Origin: Cudoniella acicularis
Taxonomy: Eukaryota; Ascomycota; Leotiomycetes; Helotiales; Helotiaceae
Assembly: GCA_013054445.1 (NCBI GenBank)
Contig: JAAMPI010000496.1
Location: 1 to 34,933 of the forward strand
DNA length: 34,933 bases
Direction: 5' to 3'
In this document: positions 20,049-29,660 of the stretch, piece after piece
Layout: every line of letters starts with the position of its first letter
Numbering within the stretch: position 1 is the first letter of the stretch
Notes under the pieces: generated by a model
Databases searched by the model: none
Told to the model about the DNA's origin: nothing
The model's input: the letters and a program-made list of their open reading frames with translations, nothing else
Position numbers and translations under genes: made by a program

Positions 20049-21176
20049 ATGGCAGTCAAGACCCTCGAAATCAAGCCCCTTGGTGGCCTCCCCAACTCGA
20101 AAGTCGACTTTGGCGTCGAAATCGAGAATGCTGACGTCGAAAACCTGACCGATTCAGACTTCGAAGTGATCCGCGATGCCCTCTACAATTCGCACGTCGT
20201 GGTTCTCAAGAACCAGGCCGGCGTCTCCCCAAAAGCCCAATATGAACTCACCAAACAGTTTGATCCTGCTTCGGACAACTATGGCCACGGCAAGACACTC
20301 GATGCGAAGCGTTCAGTTCTCCATCCAGACCTCAAAACCATCCCTCACCAACCACAAGTTCAAGTCATTGGAAATGGATTCTATGAGGAGTACGAAGGAT
20401 TGAAGAACATCACTCTGGTCCACCCACACCACAAGAAGTTCCATAAGGAGGCAATTCCAGAGGAGGATGACTTGGCCGCCACTCGATTTTTCAGATGGCA
20501 CATCGATGCTGCCCTCTATGCGCTCAACCCACCCAAGGTTACTTCTCTCATGGCTGTCAAGGTGCCGGCTGGCAGACGTCAAACCCTTCGATACGATGAC
20601 GGAACTGGCGAGGAGCTCGACGTTCCCCTTGGCACAACTGCATTCGTATCTGGTCAGAACATGTACAATCTCTTGAGCGAGGAGGATAAGGAATTCGTCC
20701 GAACCGCAAAGGTCGAATACGCCCCGCATCCCTATGTGTGGATGAGCCCAGCAAAGAGCCGTTCCGATGGCCTAGGAATGGTTTCCGAAGGAGTCGAACT
20801 TCCACTTTCCGACCTTCCTCCTATCAATGAGAAGAACATCAAGATCTTGCCAATGTGCTGGAAGAACCCGGTCACCGGAAACCTTGCTCTTCAAATCCAC
20901 CCCAGCGCCATCAAAGCCATCCACCTTCCAAACGGCGAAGTCATGACCGATTTGAAGGAAGTGCGGGACTTGGTCCACCGATTGCAGCGCCCTGCCATCT
21001 CACCCGAATATGTCTACCCCCACGACTGGGTCGAGGGTGACTTGGTTCTCTTCAACAACCAGGGTGTCCTCCATTCGGTTGTTGGCGCGTTCAGCCCGGA
21101 GGAGAAGCGATTGTTCAGACAGTGCAACATGGCTTCCAGTGAGGGGGTCATGGGCCCAGACGGGAAGCTCTACTAG
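20049..21176 (+). CDS. xanA: Fe(II)/2-oxoglutarate-dependent xanthine dioxygenase (XanA)
   Basis: The intronless 375-residue protein has the full length and block order of fungal XanA, a TauD/TfdA-superfamily enzyme that converts xanthine to uric acid with 2-oxoglutarate and O2, giving succinate and CO2 (purine catabolism, cytosol). Conserved stretches include HVVVLKNQ, YELTKQFDP, YGHGKTLDAKRS, LHPDLKTIPHQPQVQVIG, RFFRWHIDAALY (metal ligands H151 and D153), KVPAGRRQTLRYDDGTG, PHPYVWMSPAKS, LALQIHPSAI and LVLFNNQGVLHSVVGAF (distal ligand H341, with Arg in EEKRLFRQCN). The ATG sits in a good context (ACACAATGG). Codon use is richer in C at third positions than in the neighbouring relics, consistent with an active housekeeping-type gene. 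It lies between two LTR-like repeats and next to HET relics, an unusual place. Identity as XanA rather than another TauD enzyme is strongly supported. Confidence 0.93.
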   Translation: MAVKTLEIKPLGGLPNSKVDFGVEIENADVENLTDSDFEVIRDALYNSHVVVLKNQAGVSPKAQYELTKQFDPASDNYGHGKTLDAKRSVLHPDLKTIPHQPQVQVIGNGFYEEYEGLKNITLVHPHHKKFHKEAIPEEDDLAATRFFRWHIDAALYALNPPKVTSLMAVKVPAGRRQTLRYDDGTGEELDVPLGTTAFVSGQNMYNLLSEEDKEFVRTAKVEYAPHPYVWMSPAKSRSDGLGMVSEGVELPLSDLPPINEKNIKILPMCWKNPVTGNLALQIHPSAIKAIHLPNGEVMTDLKEVRDLVHRLQRPAISPEYVYPHDWVEGDLVLFNNQGVLHSVVGAFSPEEKRLFRQCNMASSEGVMGPDGKLY

Positions 21177-21941
21177 AGCACACCCTCATCTTTTTTTCTT
21201 GGCATACGAGACATGATCTGATGGACGTTTTTGAATTTTTTTCTCCAGAGATTTTTGGAGATGTGTTTGTTTCGGGAACGAACTCGGCGTTGCAAATCGT
21301 ATCTAAGCCTCATCTTCCTGAGGAACTCGGCGTTTGAACGTAACAAAGCGTATACCCCTTTTGGCTTTTGTTACAAAGTTTGGAGATTATAGTTAGAATA
21401 GCGGAAATGATAAGAATATGTTTTCTGAATTAGATATTTGTTCATACGCTCGTGAACTTGTGACGAGTGAGGCTTTAGCATGTGAAAGTTCCCTGTGCTT
21501 GTGACAAGCATGAGCTAGGTCTCAGATTTTTATCTCCAAAAAATGTATCGATTTTCCATGTGATACTCCTCACTTCGTTTCTGTTTTCATCCGCCTTCTT
21601 TTGCACTTTTCCCACAGAGCTATTTCTCTTACCACCCGGCAAAATAGCTGCAGAATAGCAGCATGTGTTCTCAACTTCTTTCATGCCTGGATGAATTCTA
21701 GGAACCCCCTCGGCCCCTCTTCTGACCAAGTGAGAGATCTCGACCAGTTACCCCACACATGTATCTTTTCGCGTATTTTTTCGACGTGTTCACCCGTGTG
21801 TGGAGGATACTCACTGGTGGGAAAATTAGAGATTTATTTTACTTTGCCATGTGATTTGGTGGGGGTAAGGGGTAAAAGGCCCGGGGGGAGTTGGGGGATG
21901 GGGGTATTTCGTATTTGGTGTAGCTAGGTTTTTTAATTNCT
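21177..21941. other. 3' flank of xanA up to LTR copy 2
   Basis: No gene supported. The segment ends with a G/A-rich run (21870-21905) immediately before an AT-rich stretch and the LTR. Such purine-rich DNA could be a polypurine tract, but it is interrupted. An N is present at 21939. Confidence 0.35.
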
Positions 21942-22318
21942 TGTTATATTATTAGGTAATAAGCACTATTCTAGGCTTAAGGTTTAAACCTTACTAGAAT
22001 CTTCTAGGTTGTTCTTTGATTTATAAGCTTTGATTTATAAGCGTTGATTTATAAGCGTTGATTTCTAAGCGTTGATTTCTAAGTTATAGAAGCTTCTAGT
22101 AACTACACTTGTAGTATATATAGTCCGCTCACCCCTTTGTAGAAAGATAAGTCTTTAAGTCAAAATTTATATTATTATTCTATACACTTGAATCACTCTC
22201 GACCTAACAGTCGACTCTTCTTCAGCTATCCATACCTTAGCCGCCTACCGACGACTATATAGATATATCTTCTATATACTATATACCGCGTACTACGGTT
22301 ATACCCTTACCTCCAACA
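21942..22318 (+). repeat. LTR-like repeat, copy 2
   Basis: The 377-bp direct repeat of 16324-16670 starts TGTTATATTATTAGG and ends ACCTCCAACA. It is longer mainly because it has five instead of three 14-bp units (22018-22087). The six bases after it (ATTTCC) match the six before copy 1 (ACTTCC) except for one C/T change, compatible with an aged target-site duplication of a full-length insertion, but its own left flank (ATTNCT) is also similar, so a solo LTR is possible. Confidence 0.7.
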
Positions 22319-23386
22319 ATTTCCTTAATATGTACCCCTCTTTCATTTCGTAATTGTTTTTAGTGATTTCGAATTAGAAGTAACTTTGAACTTGTAGGTG
22401 TATCCCCAACCCTGAGTCTCTCTCTTTTTGAATACGGATGGAATAAAAAAACTTATCAGAGAAAAGCAAAAAAGCGGGCAATAGTATTTCTTAATCTCAA
22501 TTTCTCTCCTTTTGTCAGCTTGCAACACATTTTCTTGCCCACGTGCCTCTCCTCGTGTGGGCATATTGCATTACCGTTACATAACCTTAGGACATTGAAT
22601 CAAATCATATGATTCTACTAATACATATTTTGAGTCTAAGCCATAAATCACAGAGCTTGACAATCAGCGCCTTATCTGTACCCTCTGGGGTCCCTTTTCC
22701 TCGGGGCTCGTTAATTTCAGGGGTTCGTGGCCCACTCTCGCTTAAAGAGAAGGGATGACATTATTAGTGATTTTCTGACATGATCAATAGCAGTGGATAC
22801 TTTGATTGATCTTTACGATGACAAGTAGATCCGCGAGAAGTAGCTAGAAAGTCGTAATTTTATAAGATCGAAAAAAATCGCATCAGGAAGGCTCTGAAAT
22901 ACGGGATCTCATCCGTTATCTGTCGCTACCCTTATAGCTAGCTCCCAAGTCGGCCAAAACCCATGTCCTGTTCACTTCAATTCTTGCTCCACATAAAGTT
23001 GCCTTGTCACGTCTTTGGGAGCTTTCAGTGTCTTCTGCTGTCGGATTAACGGCTTCCTCTCGAAATCAGTTTCCAATTCAGAAAGGTTACGAAGTATCCC
23101 ATATCAATGGAGCTGCTACATCCACTCCGCTTCTATTTACAGTTTCAGACATAGAAGTACCTAGTACTCGTTCCTTTTCTTGCTAACAATCACTCTAACA
23201 AAATTTGATAGAATTGAGGAAAGTCCCAAAGTGTTTCATTCAAGTTTATTAGGTCTCACCTACTCCATTTCTACATTCTCGCAGACAGCTAGTCACGAAA
23301 CTAAACATTCTTTGCTAATTTTTACAAGTATGATGTTTTCATGGACACTCGTACTAACAATATGACCCACAATAATGTGATATGAA
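22319..23386. other. Intergenic, repeat traces only
   Basis: No gene supported. 22706-22723 repeats, with one mismatch, the 18-mer at 8645-8662. The open frame at 23004-23186 has no recognisable domain. Confidence 0.35.
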
Positions 23387-25757
23387 TTATACAAGATAAG
23401 CCGTTGCTAAGTTCATGCACTCCTTGAACGGAAGAGAGAAAATCAAATCCTGCCCACCTTCTGTAAAAACAGACGCCACCCCAACTCTTTCGAATTCATA
23501 GGTGTCCTGTTGGAATTCCTTCCACTGGGATTGCTCTGAAGTCTTTAAAATCAGTGCGGAGGGAGTTGTCAAGGAGTTCACATAAGGTAGAAAAATTTGC
23601 CTCGTGGATAGGTTAAGTCGTCCTTGTCGTCCAAGTCAAGTCGCCCTTCAGCAAACTTAATCACGTCTCCCTGATCATTTACAGAATTTCTTTTTTTTGT
23701 TATTGAGAATCTGGTGCCTGGCTCGCAATTTTCTGTCGTTAATCCATCTATCATCTTCATCAACCACGTTGATGAATGCAAGCGGCTGTAAAAATCCCAT
23801 GACAGGTAAATGCCCCCCCTCCTTAGAGTTTAGGAAGCGCGTCGATAATACTTCGAACGTAATCTTCTTCAGCGGCTCATGTTTCTCGTTGGGAACCACA
23901 ATCATTTCGCTCTAGTGGATTTTTACACTTACCGACGCTCAAGACCATATTGGAAAATGGGAAACATCCGTTGCTACTACCGAATCGTCGTCCACTTGCC
24001 AGAGTAACTCATGCTAAAGATTGGTCTCCCACATGCCAGCACACTGTATATAATTATCATTCAAAACGGATGCCATTTCTGCAGCAGTACTTTGAATAGC
24101 AGGTAGTTTATCAGATGATATCGTGGGCTTTCTCTGGGTGTAATTTGTCACAGCATTCCCCCATTAGGCATACAGCCGTTGCACATTTTCATGTATCCAA
24201 GGTTCATTTCTCGGCCACATCGAAAAGGTACGATATTCCCAAAAGGGCTCGTTCTCCTCTGATCGTTAGCAGCAGCGACATTCAAAGTACATTTTAGTTT
24301 TGTAGAAGTGGATAGATCTCGTAGAGAGACTAGTCGTGTCGTGAGACATTTTAGAACGGCTATAGAGCAGACGTGGAGGGCCCTTACCCTCGTTCCTACA
24401 TCGTCCAACCTCGAGTATTCCAAGTACTGCCATCGATATCTCCACTCTAGAAACCCGTCTCTTGGTCATCTTGAGCAGCGAGAATCATGTAGCTACCGTG
24501 ACCCAGGCCGCTTGCGAAAGAATATCGGATTTTAGCTGCCGGAATAGTTGATAGTGTGCGCTCTAAAAAGCCGCCATGGGTCGACAGCGAAGAGGTTCTA
24601 GGAGTAAGTTAACGAGAGTTTTGGTTCTATACTACAAAACTTACGCTACTATTGTGACCTCGGCGTATTTGTAAACTTCGTGCATTGTTGCTGCTTCACT
24701 CTTCCAATCTGATGAGTCGTCTTGAATTACACAAAGTGAGTCAATTCAAACGTAACAAAGACCTATTTTCCGCGTAACCACAACCGCTTTCGAGAAGTAC
24801 TTCGGTAGGATGGACATTGAAATGCCGGGTCTCATCTCCTCGTAGTTCGACCGAAGAGTACGAAGAGGACGGCTTCTCCTGTCTCCCCACATATGACTGA
24901 GCGCTACATAATTCCCTTTTACGCCTTCTGAGGACGTCTCAATTAGATGGGGAATTTTTGATCTATCGAGAGGACCAACATCCAGAAGTCGACGTGGAAG
25001 CCAAGAAGACTTGGCAACTTAACATTTTGGATACGATGATTTGCAATCACTGACCCACCAGGACAACATCTCCACGTTACCTGGCGATAAAGAATCTAAA
25101 CTTGGTAGTCTTCGTCGTGATTTATCGGTGCTTAATTCAAGATCTAAAGAGTAGAGCTTCACATAAGTTTCAAATTACACGGTCGGTGATGTAATCTTAC
25201 CTTGCTGGTCAAACACTTTAAAGCTGATAACTTGGCTGATACTTTCCTCGTATGTGGAGCTGTTATTAGTTCGGGGAGTAGTTAAAGGCCCAAACTCCAT
25301 GCTCAGGATTGTGATCATACCCTCCGGCCCTTCTCCAAAAACAGTAAAGGAACCCGGTATGTTCGACACGGAGAAATTAGCGCTGCGTATCCTCACTTTT
25401 TTTGTTTCAGTTTGAAGCAAAAAGTTCATCCCAAAGACTTTCCTTCTCGCTCAAAGGTCCAATTCCCCATGCCTCCATCGGACGAATAGCCCAAGCATTT
25501 CGAACGGTCTTTCGGAGCAGTCTGCAGAACCCACATCCCGCCTTTGCTGAATCTTTGAGTCCAGGGAAGTCTGGATATAAGTCGACTCGCTCATAAGTTG
25601 TCTTGATAAGCCCATTCTTGACTTTGGCTCTGTCTGGTGCCAAGGCTGAGCAGAACTGGCAGGGCTGGCAAGCCGGTTGAGCCTCGATATTTGCAAGACT
25701 GAAAGGTCCTGGGATAGGTCTGATTAATGCTCTATACGTATGTTTTTCGATCCCCAA
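23387..25757 (-). pseudogene. HET-domain protein relic with eight in-frame stops
   Basis: Reading down the minus strand gives a whole HET protein in pieces. The N-terminal Cys-rich region has ACQPCQFC and GCGFCRLL, and no ATG opens it. A frame slip follows near 25425 at LWDELF (five T where four would keep frame). The HET core reads [52 protein letters not shown] and [21 protein letters not shown]. Later blocks are WNTRGWTM-ER, HFYKTKMYFECRC, TISSDKLPAIQSTAAEMA and HELLWQVDDD. Introns remain recognisable (GTAAGT at about 24645; GTAAGG at about 24387). Stops fall at 25019, 24746, 24447, 24396, 24266, 24164, 24014 and 23939. They sit at expected Trp or Gln positions such as YV-W-IDSLC, WTM-Q-ER, NL-Q-HELLW and WS-W-AS. 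The gene is dead, probably through RIP. Confidence 0.85.
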
Positions 25758-26113
25758 ACACGTGAGTAGATGACTTGATGTTTGTTCAAAAGGATTATGC
25801 CAATTCTGCGTGTGGGAGGAGCAGGAAAATTCGAGAATGCGACCTTGGATGGCGCTTCGCCGACCACTCGCACGCGACTATTTACAATTGTTATACCCGA
25901 GAAATCACTGTCGAGTTAAAAAAAAGTATTGCATTCGTTTCAAAGCTTCAAGCAAAAGGAAATCTATATCGTAAACTACGTTTCTATAAATACTATTCTC
26001 TATCCAGGAGAAGCACGAACCTGTTTTTCCATTACGCCACGCTCAATGATCATCCCAAAAATTCATCTCACCCAGACGCTTTTGTACTGTACACCGCATC
26101 GTCGCCACTCACC
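25758..26113. other. Intergenic between HET relic and PAF-AH-like gene
   Basis: About 356 bp. A 225-codon plus-strand open frame overlaps it and the end of the next gene but lacks coding character or any known motif. Confidence 0.4.
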
Positions 26114-27793
26114 CTAGGACGAACCAGTCAATTGCTCCGACGTTCCTTGCTGCTCCTTCGCCATTTCATGACCCATTACTGCATCAATCGGATCGACCTT
26201 CTTCGTCTTCTCAACCTGCCCATTCGCCTCTGTCTCATCATCAATATCAGCGAGCTCATTCATATCCGTGCTGATAAATTCCCATCCCCGGATTTTCTCC
26301 TCTCCTTCTCTGCCACGAGAAAAGATCAGAACATCATTGTTAGTGTCCACAGCCTTTGGATCCTCAAATTCCATGTCTTTGTGACTTGTTTTTCCAATCT
26401 CAATCCCATTATTCCTCAACAATTGTGTAACAGCTCGGACATTCAAACGTAAAATCCGACCAGGCTCTTCAACCGCGAGGAATTTTTTCGTAAACCAAGG
26501 AAATAAGATACCAAAATCGGATTGTGAAAGATGTGCAGCGGATTTGGCGTAAAAAAAAGTTCGGCTCCGAAATATCTTGTCCATCTGTATCTTTAAAGGA
26601 ATGTTGAGTGGATTTCGAGGGATCTGGAGATAGCAGGCGTTTAGTCGCTTTGAGATGTACGCGCCAGTTGTAAAAAGCCTGCGATTCCACTGCTAATAAA
26701 CCACTTCCTCCTGGACCGCCGGGCAAGTAGCAAGGGAAAGGGTGATCCCAAAGCCATCTTGTACTCTCTGCTCGCAGAGGCATACACCAAGCATCGAGTA
26801 ACACAACTGGAGTCTGTGCAGTAATCTGGCTTGCAATTGGTGAGCGCGAAGATGGCGAGAATAAGGGTGTGTAAGAAGCTGGAGCGGAGAAAGTTTGAGG
26901 CGAATAGACTGTCGATTTCACGAATTGTGTCACTGTCGCGGCTCCGAATGAATGCCCTGCAAAGGTAATCTTCCCTGGGGTATGCACATCCATCTTGTTC
27001 TTTAATCCTACCAGGGATACCGAAGATGTGTTCAAATTCGTCAAAGGAACCCCTTCATCTATTTTCAGCAGACTGTCATGAACAAGACCCAATTCCCAAA
27101 GACGAATCTTCAATTGTGCATTTCGCCCCTCCTCAACCTCCGACGACGGTGTATGCGATAATCGGACGTAGTCCACAGTTTTTCTATTCCTTCGGAAAAA
27201 AGTTTTCTCGGTCGGTGGAGAATTCGTAGAAGGAACGTTGCGAATGTATGATATGGGTGTGGAGCCATCTCTATGTTCTGGGGCTATGACAATCATGCCA
27301 TGGGAAGCAATGGACCCAGCTAAATAAGAGTATGCATTTCGTGAACCTCCGAGGCCGTGTGAGAATATCATGACAGGCCATCGCGATGTGGATGTGGGAG
27401 GATCGAGAAGAGAAGCGTTTTTTCGAACAGGTATCGTAATGTAATGGAGAAGGCGGGGAACAAATCTGCTGGCGTCAGTCTTTATCGTGCAATCGATCGC
27501 TGAACCTACGATATCACTTCCGCCAGCATAGAACCCGCTCCCAAGAACCTTGTGTATGCGGAAACATAATCGCGTTGTGGTGCGGGAATCCAATTCACTG
27601 ATTTGCCCTTGGAATCTGGCTCGCAGGGATAGAATATTCGGTACTGAATTGTAGAGATGCTTTCGTCGGGCGAAGGAGATGGAGATTCGAGTTCAGATAC
27701 TGGTAGTTCGATATCTATTGTGCCAACTTTGTAGGGTCCGGTGTATGATGGAAAGGAGGGCACCAGGCTGAGACGAGAGAGATACGAGGACAT
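26114..27793 (-). CDS. Platelet-activating-factor acetylhydrolase-like (isoform II type) serine hydrolase, homopolymer frameshift
   Basis: Exon 1 is 27793-27510 and exon 2 is 27465-26114; the 44-bp intron has a phase-2 junction recreating Ser in EVIS-FVPRLL. The protein is a PAF-AH_p_II alpha/beta hydrolase of 544 residues once one base is removed. It shows the opening TGPYKVGTIDIELPV, RIFYPCEP, oxyanion loop FSHGLGGSRNAYS, nucleophile GHSFGAAT, acid region VVLLDAWCMPL and the His block HLSQSDFGILFPW. These enzymes cleave short or oxidised acyl groups from phospholipids. An eight-T run (forward A run 26551-26558) shifts the frame after EPNFF; seven would lead directly into YAKSAAHL, so the catalytic His lies beyond the break. 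The tail is acidic and divergent. Start: the first Met, matching the family's SRLSLVPSFPSYTGPYKVG start. Everything else looks intact. Confidence 0.85.
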
Positions 27794-28730
27794 TGCGAGG
27801 GAGTGTCAGAGTGTCAGATTAAATGCGTAGAAGAGTAGAAGGAGAATTGAATTAAGAGGAAAAGAATAGAAAGGAGAAGATGGCTAGAGAATGGAGCCTC
27901 GGTCTTTAGAGTGTGATGTGTGATGAAAAAGTTTCATGATACGATTGGCAACGCTGTCATCATGATTTCGATCGCGTGCCAGGGGTTGGCGCCAGGCCTC
28001 GTCATTCCCCGAATAACTTACTTAGCCCCTGAAAATGTGGCGTGGACGTTGGAACATGCCCAATCCGGTGGCCTGAAAAAAGGAAAGAAATCCTGCGTCA
28101 GCCTCAGCCCTGAAAGGAGAACTGCGGGAAAAAAAATTATCTTCAAAAGATTCGCATTTTATTTAAGTCGATCAACCACAGATGAAGTTGGAGTTCACTC
28201 AATTGGCACTTCATCTGCATTAGATTGATGGTGATTCCATTGTCACACGACACTGCTGCAGTGGAGGGCCCACAATCTGCAGCCTGAACCCAAAAGCCGG
28301 GCTTTCCGACGGTCCGGAAGTACTTGGAACACCGAAACAATGGACCGGAGCATGCGGCATTAAGGTTAGTGCCCTATTACAGAGGGTTTTGTGGAGAGAA
28401 ATTTATTTGAAGACTTCCCTGGTTGTTCTTGATCATTACGCCTTTCGTCATGGCGGTCCCTACTTCATGCCCCTCCGGAGTTCTCCACGTGGAGTCGATC
28501 TCACGACACGTTATCTTTTGCTCTCTCGCAGATGATCCATTTAACCCTCTCTCCTCTTTCACACAAACAGGCGCATAGGCTCGAATGTGTCTCGCCATCA
28601 TATTGTCTTGGAAATATGCAGATTTTCCTTTGTCATCACATGACTGTCTGAGACACCTCCCAAGATCAAATCAAGCACAAATTGGAAATATACAAATCAT
28701 GGGTCTTTGATCCGTGGGACAGTAATGGTT
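27794..28730. other. Intergenic upstream of PAF-AH-like gene
   Basis: No gene supported. A 9-bp inverted repeat (AGATGAAGT at 28180-28188, ACTTCATCT at 28208-28216) is the only structure noted. The remainder is promoter of the PAF-AH-like gene and 3' flank of the methyltransferase relic. Confidence 0.4.
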
Positions 28731-29660
28731 TTATACATCAACCAGAGCAGTCGTAAAAATCATCGTGGCAAGATTGGTATTGAAGTGTTTGGGGTCAGTG
28801 TGACTAGCTCCAGGCGAGATGAATCGCGGAAAACACGCTGCACTCATACCCTTTCTCGCCACAACTAGTCTTGAATAGTCAAACATCATTCGTTTATTGC
28901 TTCCTCTTACTTTCCGTCCTCTTACGACAAAAAGCGGATCTTCATGACCCCAGAATCCGCCTTTCCCTTCCTTCAAAATAACTTCTTCGACATTATCCCA
29001 ACCCCCACTTGCCCAAAAGTAACCTCCAACCCATTTTCTCTTCTCTTTATCATCCATCTTCATCCATGGCCCAATAACCTTGGTTGGGAAACAACGATTA
29101 CTGAAAGCCATATGTCCTGTTCATCAAATACCTTGATTGGCTTCACAAGATAATCCACGCTGACATCATAAATAACCTCATCCATGCTTTTCTGTCTCGA
29201 TTTCTTTGAATTCTGGGTTCAAATTCAAATCTTTGACGAAGAATTTCGCCAAATGCGGATTTTTCTCCAACTCCCGTGCGTTCATCCCAATTTCAATCAT
29301 TGTGCTTGACTTCAAAGATGGAGGTAAACGGGAAACCCAGCACGAACAAAGGTCAAGAACACGATGATATGACTTAATGATTTCCGAGTAATAAGATTTC
29401 AAAGCCGAAATTGCGCCATCATCGATGTGTTGTACAAAACGTAGCTGCGAATACCAGGCTGCATCCGAAGTCTCGTCAATCCTTGAGAAGCTCGAAGGGT
29501 TGTACGTAATGTTTGTTGAGTACAAAGGTCGCGGTAGTAGGTTGATTTTAATATTTTGCGGGGGCGGGGATGGCATGGTGGAAGTGAAAAGCTTCGGGAA
29601 AGACTTGAATGGTGGATTAGATTTAAGAGCACAGGTAGTCCGATTGAGCAAGAGGGGCAT
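28731..29660 (-). pseudogene. SAM-dependent (type 11) methyltransferase-like gene, degraded
   Basis: The N-terminal half (29660-29178) reads through AAWYSQLRFVQHIDDGAI, the SAM-binding motif VLDLCSCWVSRLP and MNARELEKNPHLAKFFVKDL. The C-terminal half (from 29111) reads MAFSNRCFPTKVIGPWMKM, GGYFWASGGWDNVEEV and GHEDPLFVVRGRKV. Between them the frame changes twice. Near 29188-29191 one extra A in a four-base run separates IET from MDEVIYDVSVDYL. Near 29115 VFDE runs almost directly into HMAFSNR, so a dozen residues that should contain the post-II motif (RVLKPGG in relatives) are missing. Loss of a conserved motif cannot be a simple base-call error, so a pseudogene is likely. The presumed substrate is unknown. 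The N-terminus, rich in basic and hydroxyl residues, could have been a mitochondrial presequence. Confidence 0.7.

Noticed and set aside
20313..20729. Minus-strand open frame in xanA
   Set aside because: Antisense of a well-conserved enzyme; no independent support.
12635..21176. PNP domain of the NLR and XanA as one purine-metabolism cluster
   Set aside because: The PNP-like domain is fused to NB-ARC-TPR, which marks an NLR, not a metabolic enzyme; the genes are also separated by LTR and HET relics.
16671..21941. Full LTR retrotransposon with gag-pol
   Set aside because: No reverse transcriptase, integrase, protease or primer-binding site could be recognised; the interior holds xanA and a HET relic.
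25775..26452. 225-codon open frame on the plus strand
   Set aside because: It overlaps the end of the PAF-AH-like gene on the other strand, has no domain motif, and its residues look like antisense reading.
28180..28216. 9-bp inverted repeat as a possible regulatory hairpin
   Set aside because: The loop is 19 nt, the stem is short, and no gene end or known element is adjacent.
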